Shown: in pieces, positions 21,645 through 29,669 of the stretch | Numbering within the stretch: the stretch's first letter is position 1 | Layout: every line of letters starts with the position of its first letter | Source of the DNA: a virus | Reading direction: 5' to 3' (one strand) | Length of the DNA stretch: 31,179 bases | Virus record (IMG/VR): IMGVR_UViG_3300028925_006336 | Location: 1-31,179 of that record | The notes under the pieces: model-generated | What the model was told of the DNA's origin: nothing | The model's input: the letters and a program-made list of their open reading frames with translations, nothing else | Databases searched by the model: none | Program-made: the position numbers and the translations under genes

Positions 21645-21872
21645 CTACTCTTCTTCTTCGTCATTCCCATCATCACTAGCCATTTCTGGCTCTTCATTAT
21701 CTAACTCTTGAAGGAAGTTTTCACACTGCTGAAATGCTCCTGTAAGTGCATTCAGTAATGCAATATCTTCCTGTTTACTTTTATCATGCTCTGCCATACG
21801 TTGTTTAGCAGAATTCATATCATTCATAAGAACATTCTTACGTTCTTCAATATTTTCTTTTGTAATAGACAT
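21645..21872 (-). CDS. Small acidic coiled-coil protein (75 aa)
   Basis: The start MSITKENIEERK at 21872 has GAGGTG about 5 nt upstream and lies about 28 nt below the start predicted from the late promoter at 21907-21914. The middle is a continuous helix (VLMNDMNSAKQRMAEHDKSK, EDIALLNALTGAFQQCENFL), and the end is a highly acidic tail (ASDDGNDEEEE). The function is unknown. Small acidic coiled-coil proteins in this position could be virion chaperones or scaffold fragments. Confidence 0.72.
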   Translation of the reverse strand: MSITKENIEERKNVLMNDMNSAKQRMAEHDKSKQEDIALLNALTGAFQQCENFLQELDNEEPEMASDDGNDEEEE

Positions 21873-21906
21873 TTTCACCTCACTATATTTAATGTTGTTG
21901 TAATCT

Positions 21907-21914
21907 TATTTATA
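21907..21914 (-). promoter_or_regulatory. T4-type late promoter TATAAATA
   Basis: An exact match to the T4 late consensus on the minus strand, directly after the stop of the structural gene at 21923 and upstream of the 75-aa gene. The second perfect copy in this window, which supports a gp55-type late transcription system. Confidence 0.78.
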
Positions 21915-21922
21915 ACACTTTA

Positions 21923-22891
21923 TTAAGCAGCTGTAACGGTAACTCCATTTAATACAGAAGCAGAACCCGTAGACGAACCAGCTTGTGTGTATACAGCAAT
22001 GTCACTGGTATAATCTTCCACATCGAATCGATCATTAACATGTGCGGCTGTATCTTGTACAAGTCTACCGCCCTGATGATCATCTGTGTCGCCCTCAAGA
22101 GCAATATTAACATCATCATCGCCACCTGTCATTACAACATCAGTGATATCTGCTGTTCCTGTTACACCAGCAACTGTGAAGTCAACACCTTCCATATGTA
22201 TCTCATCACCAGCATCTGTTGCAGAACCATCTGATGCGTTCAGAATAATCTTATCACCATGCGTGTCTCTTGTACCTGATTCTTGCATCAGTCCAAGAAT
22301 TGATCCACCATCCTCTTCTGCGATATCAGCAGTACCGTGAAAGATAATTGCGGTTCTACCCTCAGATGCCGCATCACCAACACCAGAACCGTTAAATCCA
22401 AGGAAACCAGCTGTCGAAGTTGCGGCTGTACCTCTAAACACAATTTGGTTAGAACCCGTACCAGAGTAATACATACAAGCCATAGTACTATCTTCAACCA
22501 GATCAGTTGAACCCAAACGAGACAGTAAAATATATGCCTTGTTAGTAACAGTCTGATTGGCAGACCAAGCAGCAGATGTTACATCAACCGCCTCATCAAA
22601 CGTGACAGTAATATCAAATGTCCCAACATTGCCAACTGCGGCTTCTGTCCATCCGATTGAAACTGGTGTAGCAGAACCAAAAACTTCTACTAGATTACGA
22701 ATACAAACCAAAACTTCTGGTTGTGCAGCTTTATTATCATTACCAGAGTTTCCGAAGCCAGGTGCCAATCCCCAACCACCAGCAACAACAATGGCATCTT
22801 GCCTTGAACCACTTGATCCCTGAGCATTGGAATCAATTGGTAGAAACTTTGGACGACTTTCTGCGTCTGTGTCTTTTCCCCATAAGGACAT
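21923..22891 (-). CDS. Structural protein with MSLWGKDTDAESRPKFLP N-terminus (322 aa)
   Basis: The opening MSLWGKDTDAESRPKFLPID matches a conserved start in T4-like marine phage structural proteins. It goes on with GGWGLAPGFGNSGNDNKAA and VLVCIRNLVEVFGSATPVS, then long Thr/Asp/Gly-rich beta repeats (FDITVTFDEAVDVTSAAW, DKIILNASDGSATDAGDE, VMTGGDDDVNIALEGDTDD) typical of Ig- or jelly-roll-type capsid decoration or fibre domains. The ribosome site AAAGGAG is 7 nt upstream. A near-consensus late promoter lies at 22930-22937. Whether it is on the head or the tail cannot be decided. Confidence 0.8.
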   Translation of the reverse strand: MSLWGKDTDAESRPKFLPIDSNAQGSSGSRQDAIVVAGGWGLAPGFGNSGNDNKAAQPEVLVCIRNLVEVFGSATPVSIGWTEAAVGNVGTFDITVTFDEAVDVTSAAWSANQTVTNKAYILLSRLGSTDLVEDSTMACMYYSGTGSNQIVFRGTAATSTAGFLGFNGSGVGDAASEGRTAIIFHGTADIAEEDGGSILGLMQESGTRDTHGDKIILNASDGSATDAGDEIHMEGVDFTVAGVTGTADITDVVMTGGDDDVNIALEGDTDDHQGGRLVQDTAAHVNDRFDVEDYTSDIAVYTQAGSSTGSASVLNGVTVTAA

Positions 22892-22929
22892 TATTTTTCT
22901 CCTTTATTCTTTAAGAATATGTTTCCTTC

Positions 22930-22937
22930 TATTTATC
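22930..22937 (-). promoter_or_regulatory. Near-consensus T4-type late promoter GATAAATA
   Basis: Seven of eight positions match TATAAATA on the minus strand. It sits in the gap directly below the stop of the HAD gene (22938), 39 nt ahead of the 22891 start codon, the same geometry as the two perfect copies. Confidence 0.55.
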
Positions 22938-23453
22938 TTATTTGAACCCTAGACGTTTCAGTTCGCTTATGGTTTTACCAACATCAGTGTGGTGTATTCC
23001 AATTCCGCCAGCTGCTTCCCACTCTCGTATATTTTTATCATAATCATCTATCAATACATTTGGTTTTTCATCCGTTGTTGCATAACTTTTTTTCTGGGAT
23101 CGCAATACCAAATGAATATTTGCTCTTTTGAACGATGTATTTTTATTCAACCATTTCATCTTACCAACTTTAGAAGTAGGATCACGGCCAGTATGTGCTG
23201 ACAAAACATGAGGATTATAGCGAATAATGAAATCATGCAATTTCTTTGCATTTGGTTTCCAACCAAGATTTGCCCAGAAACCTTTAGTTTGATTTATTCT
23301 ATTCCACCTCTCATCTGCATCCATTTTAACAAAATTACCCCCAACAGCTGCATTTGCCCCACGCATAAAATCTACTAGAACTTCATCTAAGTCACAGTAA
23401 ATCTCCGGCAAATCCTCATTGGATACCTCTATCAATTCTATTAGTTTTTTCAT
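22938..23453 (-). CDS. HAD-superfamily 5'-nucleotidase-like protein (171 aa)
   Basis: HAD motif I is YCDLDEVLVDFMRG (19-32, with D20 and D22). A Thr/Ser pair follows in LSAHTGRDP, a Lys in RSQKKSYA, and motif IV is NVLIDDYDKNIREWEAAGG. This is the NT5C-like 5'(3')-deoxyribonucleotidase pattern common in marine T4-like phages, likely active on nucleotides or phosphosugars. It begins MKKLIELIEVSNEDL, which also resembles the capsid-targeting N-termini of its upstream neighbours, so packaging is possible but weaker than in the others. The ATG at 23453 has no clear ribosome site. Confidence 0.85.
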   Translation of the reverse strand: MKKLIELIEVSNEDLPEIYCDLDEVLVDFMRGANAAVGGNFVKMDADERWNRINQTKGFWANLGWKPNAKKLHDFIIRYNPHVLSAHTGRDPTSKVGKMKWLNKNTSFKRANIHLVLRSQKKSYATTDEKPNVLIDDYDKNIREWEAAGGIGIHHTDVGKTISELKRLGFK

Positions 23454-23459
23454 AAATCA

Positions 23460-24293
23460 TTAGTCTTCAATTTTAGGATTAATATCAATTGCAGCAACTT
23501 TCTTGCCAGTTTCAGTTTTTACCTTCTTTTTCATTTCTTTTTCATCATCTTCCTTCTTAAAAGGATTTTTACCTTCTTCCATACCCCAGATTTGTGCAAG
23601 AGCAGCTTTCATAGATTGAATTTTGAACTCTCTGACCTGAGACATAGCAGCTTCTGCTTTCTCATCATCGCCTTCCCAATTCTTATCAACATAATCAAAG
23701 AATTTCTTTTTCTGATCACCCTCTAGTTCAGCAGGAGAAGTAACTTTGAACTTCTTCAATGCAGCATCAAAGAATTTCTTGTATGCTTCTTTGTCACCAG
23801 AGGCTTCTGAAATCTCAACTTCATTTGCAGAATACAATTTAGCTCTTTTCTTGGCAACTTTTGATTTTGACTTATCAACTTTTACAGCACCGGATCGAAC
23901 TTTAGCAGCACGTTTTTTAGATTTGAGCGCTGCCTTTTTACCACCAGAAGTTTTAGCCCATTTAGCTTTTTTCTTTGCAGCAGCTTTTCTGTCACCGGCC
24001 GATTTCTTCTTCATTGCAGCTTCAAACATTTCATCATCTAATTCAAAGAGATCAATTTCTTCATTAGTCATTTGATCTAGCTCTTCATCAGTCAAAGAAT
24101 GCATTTCTTCAAGTTCAACTTCTTCTTTGTTGACTCTACGAATCCGAGCAGATTCCAGTTTCTTACGATGTTCTCTGTATTGTTTGGTACGACCATCCAT
24201 ACGATCATCGCCCTCTTCGATTGCAGTCTTCCACACTTCTAGAACGGATGACTCAAGACTGTTTTTCTTAGTCTCCAAATATTTATTACCCAT
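23460..24293 (-). CDS. Lys/Ala-rich histone-like virion-region protein (277 aa)
   Basis: The start at 24293 (MGNKYLETKKNSLESSVLEV) is preferred; CAAGGAGAGG lies upstream and the opening matches cyanophage homologues. The segment 33-53 holds DGRTKQYREHRKKLESAR, shared with the 106-aa gene at 19152. An acidic hinge (TDEELDQMTNEEIDLFELDD) is followed by a histone-H1-like Lys/Ala region (KKKAKWAKTSGGKKAALKSK, AAKVRSGAVKVDKSKSK). The C-terminal part is more globular (KFFDAALKKFKV, REFKIQSMKAALAQIWGM). DNA binding inside the head is plausible. Several ELEE and ISEA-like sites could be cleaved by the prohead protease. Confidence 0.8.
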   Translation of the reverse strand: MGNKYLETKKNSLESSVLEVWKTAIEEGDDRMDGRTKQYREHRKKLESARIRRVNKEEVELEEMHSLTDEELDQMTNEEIDLFELDDEMFEAAMKKKSAGDRKAAAKKKAKWAKTSGGKKAALKSKKRAAKVRSGAVKVDKSKSKVAKKRAKLYSANEVEISEASGDKEAYKKFFDAALKKFKVTSPAELEGDQKKKFFDYVDKNWEGDDEKAEAAMSQVREFKIQSMKAALAQIWGMEEGKNPFKKEDDEKEMKKKVKTETGKKVAAIDINPKIED

Positions 24294-26205
24294 TTTTCCT
24301 CTCCTTGAGTTTTCTATCAATTCTAGCTAGAATTGTTTCTTCTTTTACAGGTTTTCCACCCTTGGAAATAATCCCATTCATTCCATCTTTTTTAACATCA
24401 GCAAGGAATTCCTTTGCTTGGTCGAGCGTCATAAATTTTGTAACTTTAAACGGCCCCTTCTTCGACTTTGCGTACTTAACATGGTAGTCGGGAGTTGCTT
24501 CATCAATCTCAACTTCTTCATATGCAGCCTTCATCATATAACCAGCCTTCATCATATAACCAGCCTTTAATACTTTCAGCATATCCTTATAAGACTTCGC
24601 AACTTGTACCTGAAACTTCTCTTTGTCTGCTGGTTTCTTAATAGAGTTAAATTTGTCTTGAACTGCTTGACCAACCTTAGCAGGAATTTTTACCTTCTTA
24701 CCATCACCAAATTCAACTTTGAAATCTCCTCGCATAGACACTGCTTTACGCATTTGCATAATGATGTTCTTGGAAGCACCTTTGACATCATCATCTGTTG
24801 CAGCGTCATCTTTCGAAAATGGGTCTTGACTCATAGATGGGTCTGATTTCATTGACCTTTTTGCATCAGCACGGGCAGAGGCTTCATCAACTTCCTCTGT
24901 TTCACCTGGCGTCAATTTTTCAATATACTCCCGATACTCATTCGTGCCAAGTTCATATGCTTCGCTCATAAGTGCTTTAATGGTTTTAACGTCAACTCCC
25001 ATTTTCTTTGCAATCCACTCAGCAGATTTACCATCTTCAATATAACCGTGAAGTTCTTTCATTTTACCTTCATCAAGTTCCTCATCTTCTTTGAGCTTTG
25101 TAACCTCTTTCTTATCACCCTTCTTTTTAGCACGTTCAATATCATCTTCAACTGCTGCACGGCGACCCTGATCAGCAGGAGTATTACCTTTAATTTTGGA
25201 AAGTTGTTCTGCAACTTCTTCATCAAGGTCAGCTTCTTCAGCCTGAACATAACCTTTTTTCTCATACTTCGGCCAGTCTTTTTCATCAATCTTTATAACT
25301 TTTTGAGTTTTTGGATCAGCAACTAAAATCTTACCTTCATCAAGGTCAATTTTTTCATCTACTGGTTCATTTACTGGTTCATTTACTGGTTTTCCTGTCC
25401 TGACTTGCATAAGAGCATCTTTCATATCAGGCAATTTTCTTAGATCAACTTCTTCTTTGATGCCGTTCTTCTTTCTCCATCCAATAACAGTATGAGCATC
25501 ATTTACTTCATCTGCATACTTACCAGCTTTACTACCAGTGGGATTTGCTTTCATTGCTGTATCAGCATCTTTCATGATGTATTTCAGTGCATCAATATCC
25601 AAGTCCCAGAATCTTTCGTTTTCAATATATGCCCCACCTCTTGGCCGACCATCACCCATTTTCCATTTTGTTTTTTCATCAAGTTCAAATTCTTCATTTG
25701 ATGCCCACATATTATCAACCATATTAGGATATTTTCTACCAGCAGCCTTTGCACGAGCCTCTGCTTTTGCTTTCTGTGTAGGGGTAAGTTTACCTTCCTT
25801 TTCATCTTCAGGCATAGGTTCATCCCAAACTTCCTTTTCCTCAATTTCGTCTAAAGGAGGATGTGGATGTTTATGAGGTTTAGTGCCCTTATGCTCATCA
25901 AGTTCAGCTTCTTCACTCTTGAAGCCAGTAACTTTAGACATAGCAAAATCCGCCAATTTTACGATTCCTGATTTACTACCATCATTAATCATCTTTTCCA
26001 TTTTCTTCTGATTGGCAGGATTTACTTTATCAAGTATTTGCATGATGGCAGAAGCAGTAACCTTATCCATTTTCAACTTGCCATCTTTCATTTTAAGAGT
26101 TTGCATAGAGCCAGTGACTGCTTTACGCATCAAGTCCATATTATCTTCAAGAAGATAACGCACTTCTGCTAGTGCTTCCGCCATTGTTTTTGTATATACA
26201 GTCAT
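24286..26205 (-). CDS. Large virion-interior polyprotein-like protein (639 aa)
   Basis: An unusual modular protein. The N-terminus (MAEALAEVRYLLEDNMDLMR) is helical, then blocks of Lys-rich sequence are separated by acidic sites of the form [L/I]-D-E at about residues 103, 119, 176, 289, 307, 328 and 378, and EIDEA near the C-terminus. These fit the [LI]xE specificity of T4-type prohead protease, so the product may be cut into several internal peptides. One region (393-418) resembles a helix-turn-helix (DGKSAEWIAKKMGVDVKTIK). It carries two short tandem repeats. RBS AGAGGAG 8 nt upstream. The C-terminus overlaps the next gene by 8 nt. Confidence 0.78.
   Translation of the reverse strand: MTVYTKTMAEALAEVRYLLEDNMDLMRKAVTGSMQTLKMKDGKLKMDKVTASAIMQILDKVNPANQKKMEKMINDGSKSGIVKLADFAMSKVTGFKSEEAELDEHKGTKPHKHPHPPLDEIEEKEVWDEPMPEDEKEGKLTPTQKAKAEARAKAAGRKYPNMVDNMWASNEEFELDEKTKWKMGDGRPRGGAYIENERFWDLDIDALKYIMKDADTAMKANPTGSKAGKYADEVNDAHTVIGWRKKNGIKEEVDLRKLPDMKDALMQVRTGKPVNEPVNEPVDEKIDLDEGKILVADPKTQKVIKIDEKDWPKYEKKGYVQAEEADLDEEVAEQLSKIKGNTPADQGRRAAVEDDIERAKKKGDKKEVTKLKEDEELDEGKMKELHGYIEDGKSAEWIAKKMGVDVKTIKALMSEAYELGTNEYREYIEKLTPGETEEVDEASARADAKRSMKSDPSMSQDPFSKDDAATDDDVKGASKNIIMQMRKAVSMRGDFKVEFGDGKKVKIPAKVGQAVQDKFNSIKKPADKEKFQVQVAKSYKDMLKVLKAGYMMKAGYMMKAAYEEVEIDEATPDYHVKYAKSKKGPFKVTKFMTLDQAKEFLADVKKDGMNGIISKGGKPVKEETILARIDRKLKERKNG
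24526..24561. repeat. Tandem repeat, 2 x 18 bp
   Basis: Two perfect copies of agccttcatcatataacc plus a 6-bp partial third copy (24562-24567), encoding the repeated AGYMMK unit in the 639-aa protein. In frame, so it changes length without disrupting the gene. Recent slippage is suggested by exact identity. Confidence 0.9.
25361..25391. repeat. Tandem repeat, 12 bp
   Basis: Two perfect copies of actggttcattt and a partial third, encoding VNEP units in the 639-aa protein. In frame and probably polymorphic. Confidence 0.85.
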
Positions 26206-26228
26206 TGTTATAGCTCCTCTATTAGTAT

Positions 26229-28070
26229 TTAGGGTTTTGAACTTCCATTCTTTGCATAGTAAGCAGCAATGGCCATCTCTTTACGCTTTTCCTTTGACCT
26301 ACCTTTGAATTGGGGTGCATCAGATTTAACGAAATCATCAATATATTCTCCCATATCTGCATCTTTAGCAAGAACTTCATTAACCGGGCTTTTTTGTATT
26401 TGATTCACAAAATCTTTGAATGACCATTCTTCTTTAATATACTCGGCCTTCAGCTCTTGAGGAAGTATCTTCTTAGCAACCAATTTATTAATATACTTAA
26501 TAAATTCTCTGGCACCAACTCCACTATATTCACGAGCAATTTTATCAGCAGCTATATTTGGATGTTTTATATATTTGTCTTGTTTCATTAGTTCAGCATA
26601 ATCTTGTATCATTACTCCATAAGATTTGGGATGACTCATCTGACTAATTTTTGCAAATACCTTATTCCACCATTCCTCATCAAGTCCTTTACCACGCAAT
26701 CTTGGCTCTCTACGATTCTTGGATGGGTCTTCATTGCGTAGATTACTAGGGTCATTGTTCATAGGATTATTGTCTTTATGGCCTACATCCATTCCAATTT
26801 TGGTCTTGTCACCCATAATCCTACGAGCTTTATTCCTTGAAGAGCGTCTTGCAATCTGTTCTGGTGTGCCTTGATAATTCGCATATTCCTTTGCATAATT
26901 TCTTTCATCAAGTTCAGCCTCTTCAAATGACAACTTAGGATCGCTAGTCTTGAAGTCTTTCTTACGCATCACTGTCTTTGCGACCAATTCAAGTTCTTGA
27001 CCTTTGAGGTTGAGAACGAAAGGCATATTTACGTCTGTCTTCATATCGTTAATAACTGCTTCAGCATCAGGACCAAGTTGAGCAATCTTCTTACCAAACT
27101 TGGCATATGACTGTTTGAACAAGCGAGTCAACTCAGAAGTGGTAATATCTTTCTTATTACGAGCATCATTCACACGGTCAAGGAAGTGTTTTGTAAACTC
27201 TACATCAATACCAACCTTTGCGAACAATCTATCTGCAAATTTCTCTATTTGGTCTAAGTCTTTCTTGGTAATTTCCTCTACCAGAATATCATGCAACCAT
27301 GCCTTATGAACCTTACCGTCCTCAGTCACAAATGAGAGATAGTTTGTGCCCTTACGAACAATCTCACCGACAGCATCATTAGCTTCTACAACATCACCTA
27401 CATTCCAGATTTTACCTGTAAGATATGCATCACGCAATGTTTCAAAATCTGTCATATCTCCCATGTCTCGTTCTTCACGAACACCCATATACTTGCGAAC
27501 ATCTCTGTAAAGTTTCTTACCATCAGAAAATCCAGAAGGAACACCCTGTAAAAATGAATCCATATCTCCATTAGAAGCAGCAGCTCTCATTTTGGATGCA
27601 GACATACCTTCTACACCCTCGGCATCAGGATCACGTTCTCCGGCAGATACAATGTCAATAGAATCAAATTTATAATACCCATGTCTTTTACCCTCTACTC
27701 CATTGTAAGTATTAAGTAGGGTATCAAACTCTTTTATTCTATCTGAACCAGCAACCATAACAAGGTTTTTAAATCCTTCATCATATAACTTCACTGCAAT
27801 ATGTATTGCTGTTTTTGCGTCCTTATCTGCAATAATGTTTCTTGCATACTTCTTAAACATCTTTCTCATATACGCAACTTTTAATGCATGAGGAAGTGGG
27901 TCTTTCTTAGGATTAGTTGTAAAAGATGGATAAATGCGATATGGATTTGAACCAGCAACTGAAGCAGTTTTTTGAATCAATTTCTCATGGCCAGTAGTAG
28001 GAGGATTAAAGCGACCAAATGCAAATACAATCGTATCTGATGCTTCCATCAAGTCTCTAAATTTACGCAT
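26229..28070 (-). CDS. Adenylyltransferase-HNH fusion with capsid-targeting N-terminus (613 aa)
   Basis: Residues 1-10 (MRKFRDLMEA) resemble the capsid-targeting peptide. An HxGH-type nucleotidyltransferase follows: FGRFNPPTTGHEKLI (18-32) and MSASKMRAAA (156-165), as in NMNAT/cytidylyltransferases. The middle has VGDVVEANDAVGEIVRKGTN (a small beta barrel) and a helical domain. Residues 427-445 hold DVGHKDNNPMNNDPSNLR, the core of an HNH-type nuclease. Acidic LDE sites at 387-389 and 463-465 separate the parts. The start at 28070 matches related N-termini; 28106 would add codons overlapping the upstream gene. If packaged and cleaved, it would deliver enzymes into the next host. Confidence 0.8.
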   Translation of the reverse strand: MRKFRDLMEASDTIVFAFGRFNPPTTGHEKLIQKTASVAGSNPYRIYPSFTTNPKKDPLPHALKVAYMRKMFKKYARNIIADKDAKTAIHIAVKLYDEGFKNLVMVAGSDRIKEFDTLLNTYNGVEGKRHGYYKFDSIDIVSAGERDPDAEGVEGMSASKMRAAASNGDMDSFLQGVPSGFSDGKKLYRDVRKYMGVREERDMGDMTDFETLRDAYLTGKIWNVGDVVEANDAVGEIVRKGTNYLSFVTEDGKVHKAWLHDILVEEITKKDLDQIEKFADRLFAKVGIDVEFTKHFLDRVNDARNKKDITTSELTRLFKQSYAKFGKKIAQLGPDAEAVINDMKTDVNMPFVLNLKGQELELVAKTVMRKKDFKTSDPKLSFEEAELDERNYAKEYANYQGTPEQIARRSSRNKARRIMGDKTKIGMDVGHKDNNPMNNDPSNLRNEDPSKNRREPRLRGKGLDEEWWNKVFAKISQMSHPKSYGVMIQDYAELMKQDKYIKHPNIAADKIAREYSGVGAREFIKYINKLVAKKILPQELKAEYIKEEWSFKDFVNQIQKSPVNEVLAKDADMGEYIDDFVKSDAPQFKGRSKEKRKEMAIAAYYAKNGSSKP

Positions 28071-28431
28071 TCTTCTGTGTCTCTTTGGCCTTTTTGACTC
28101 TTTCAATTTCTAATTTCTGAAGTTGCTTAGCAACCTTTTTAGATATTTTATCTATCTTCTTACCATATTTCTGCATGACCATTTGATCAACTTTGACCCT
28201 CTGTTGAAGCGACATGTCTTTATGGCCAGGATAAAACTTATCTCTAAATGATTGAATAGTTTTCTTTCTTGCAAGAAGAGCAAGTTTAGCAGGATTACGC
28301 ATTTTTAGCATAGCCCGTTGTTTTTTCATTTGAATAACAGGAGATTTTGCCATCTTGGCCATGCGGCGTTGCATTTTTTTTCGTTGCACAACAGAAGCAA
28401 CAGCTTCATAGAAGTCTCTAAATTTTTTCAT
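28063..28431 (-). CDS. Very basic internal-protein candidate (122 aa)
   Basis: It starts MKKFRDFYEAVASV, the clearest capsid-targeting-like peptide in the window, with a predicted protease site after FYE. The rest is Lys/Arg/Met-rich helix (QRRMAKMAKSPVIQMKKQR, LKMRNPAKLALLARKK, FRDKFYPGHKDMSLQ). The charge and length suggest a DNA-condensing internal head protein. It is linked to the upstream gene by ATGA and overlaps the downstream one by 8 nt. A family with the same pattern occurs in T4-like cyanophages. Confidence 0.8.
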   Translation of the reverse strand: MKKFRDFYEAVASVVQRKKMQRRMAKMAKSPVIQMKKQRAMLKMRNPAKLALLARKKTIQSFRDKFYPGHKDMSLQQRVKVDQMVMQKYGKKIDKISKKVAKQLQKLEIERVKKAKETQKNA

Positions 28432-29669
28432 TTATCCCATGCCTTTATTGCGGTGAAGTTATTAAACGAGAACTCCATTCGATCTACAAGTTTAACCGCT
28501 CCACCACTTACTCTGTCAATAGCAACATATCCCTCTGGATTAGTCACCTTAAATCCATTTTTGGTTTTTACAAATGTGTCTGTCAAACCCTTAACACTAT
28601 TTAGTTTTTGAACGATTTGCATTTTGGCGTCAACAAGTAGATTTTGAAATGTAATAATTTGTATTAAATTTCTTGTGTATTTTTTTACTTCTCTCACATA
28701 TTCTTTTTGAATATTTCTATACTTATCCTTACCCTTTTCACTCTTTGCCTTATCAATTTGTTTCTGAATAGAATCCCAAACCCAAGCCTCATATCCTTTG
28801 GCATGTGACATAGGATTTGTAATTTTCTCACCAGCACGAACCCTACTATTATTATAAGTCTTTAATGATGCACCAACAATACTCCCGGTCATACTTTCTT
28901 GTAATTTAAGAAATGAATTTAATTGCCCAGAATGAATTTTTCTAAATGTAGTTCCAACTTGTGATAACACAGCAGTAATTTTTTCTGTCTCTGTTTCTGT
29001 AAATGTTGCCCTACCAGAAGCATCTTTGTATGTTGCATCATCCATCCATACGCTTGATGGTTTATTCAATGAGGATATGTTTGCACCGAATGAAGCTTTC
29101 ATATCCTGTAATGCATCACCTGTATATGTGGTATGCCAAACAATACCAACCTTTGCCTTTTTAATAGTTTTCGCTAATTCAGAATTATCAGGTATAGCAT
29201 AAACAATAGTGTTAGGCTGAAAAGTAAGATACTTGTTGCCGTCAATAGTCGATGTTTCCACATCATCCGTGAACATAAGGTCGCCTTGGAGTACACCCTT
29301 GATACCCAACTTGGAAAATTCTTTAAGTGCGACTTTAAACTTTGAATTAAGCACTCCCGATAAATCTGCATCAATTTCTGCCTCCGTTTTATATAATTTA
29401 GGAGACACGTTAAAGACACTTTTCTTTGCAACAAAAAATTTACCATCGTCGGGGTCTATACCAGCAAATATAGCAGGAGCCCCATCCCACTTTACCGTCA
29501 TATTTACAGATGACCGACTTGCACCCGCCATCATATCTCTAAGTGAGCGTAGGAAGTTAAGAGCAGCACGACCACCATCAACACCATAGTTGAGAATTTC
29601 ATCCTCTAGATGCTCTAGGTGAAGGTTCTTGCCACCTTTGTCTTCTGTTAGTTCTCTAAAGCTTATCAT
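28428..29669 (-). CDS. KxDG nucleotidyltransferase-like protein (413 aa)
   Basis: Motif I of the DNA/RNA ligase and capping superfamily is visible as VKWDGAPAIFAG (59-70, K60 the expected AMP-carrying Lys). Then comes FFVAKKSVF (79-86), GVLQGDLMF (125-133, possible motif III) and IVWHTTYTG (about 175). I believe phage proteins of this type are catalogued as DUF6267, from memory. It starts MISFRELTEDKGGKN, again resembling the capsid-targeting peptides. The C-terminal half is helical. A nucleotidyl transfer or RNA/DNA ligase-like activity is likely, but could have decayed. The start overlaps the upstream stop as TAATG. Confidence 0.78.
   Translation of the reverse strand: MISFRELTEDKGGKNLHLEHLEDEILNYGVDGGRAALNFLRSLRDMMAGASRSSVNMTVKWDGAPAIFAGIDPDDGKFFVAKKSVFNVSPKLYKTEAEIDADLSGVLNSKFKVALKEFSKLGIKGVLQGDLMFTDDVETSTIDGNKYLTFQPNTIVYAIPDNSELAKTIKKAKVGIVWHTTYTGDALQDMKASFGANISSLNKPSSVWMDDATYKDASGRATFTETETEKITAVLSQVGTTFRKIHSGQLNSFLKLQESMTGSIVGASLKTYNNSRVRAGEKITNPMSHAKGYEAWVWDSIQKQIDKAKSEKGKDKYRNIQKEYVREVKKYTRNLIQIITFQNLLVDAKMQIVQKLNSVKGLTDTFVKTKNGFKVTNPEGYVAIDRVSGGAVKLVDRMEFSFNNFTAIKAWDK

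Noticed and set aside
28560-28592. TTGACA inside the KxDG gene as a promoter
   Set aside because: No acceptable -10 hexamer at 16-18 nt, and it is within coding sequence with no gene start below it.
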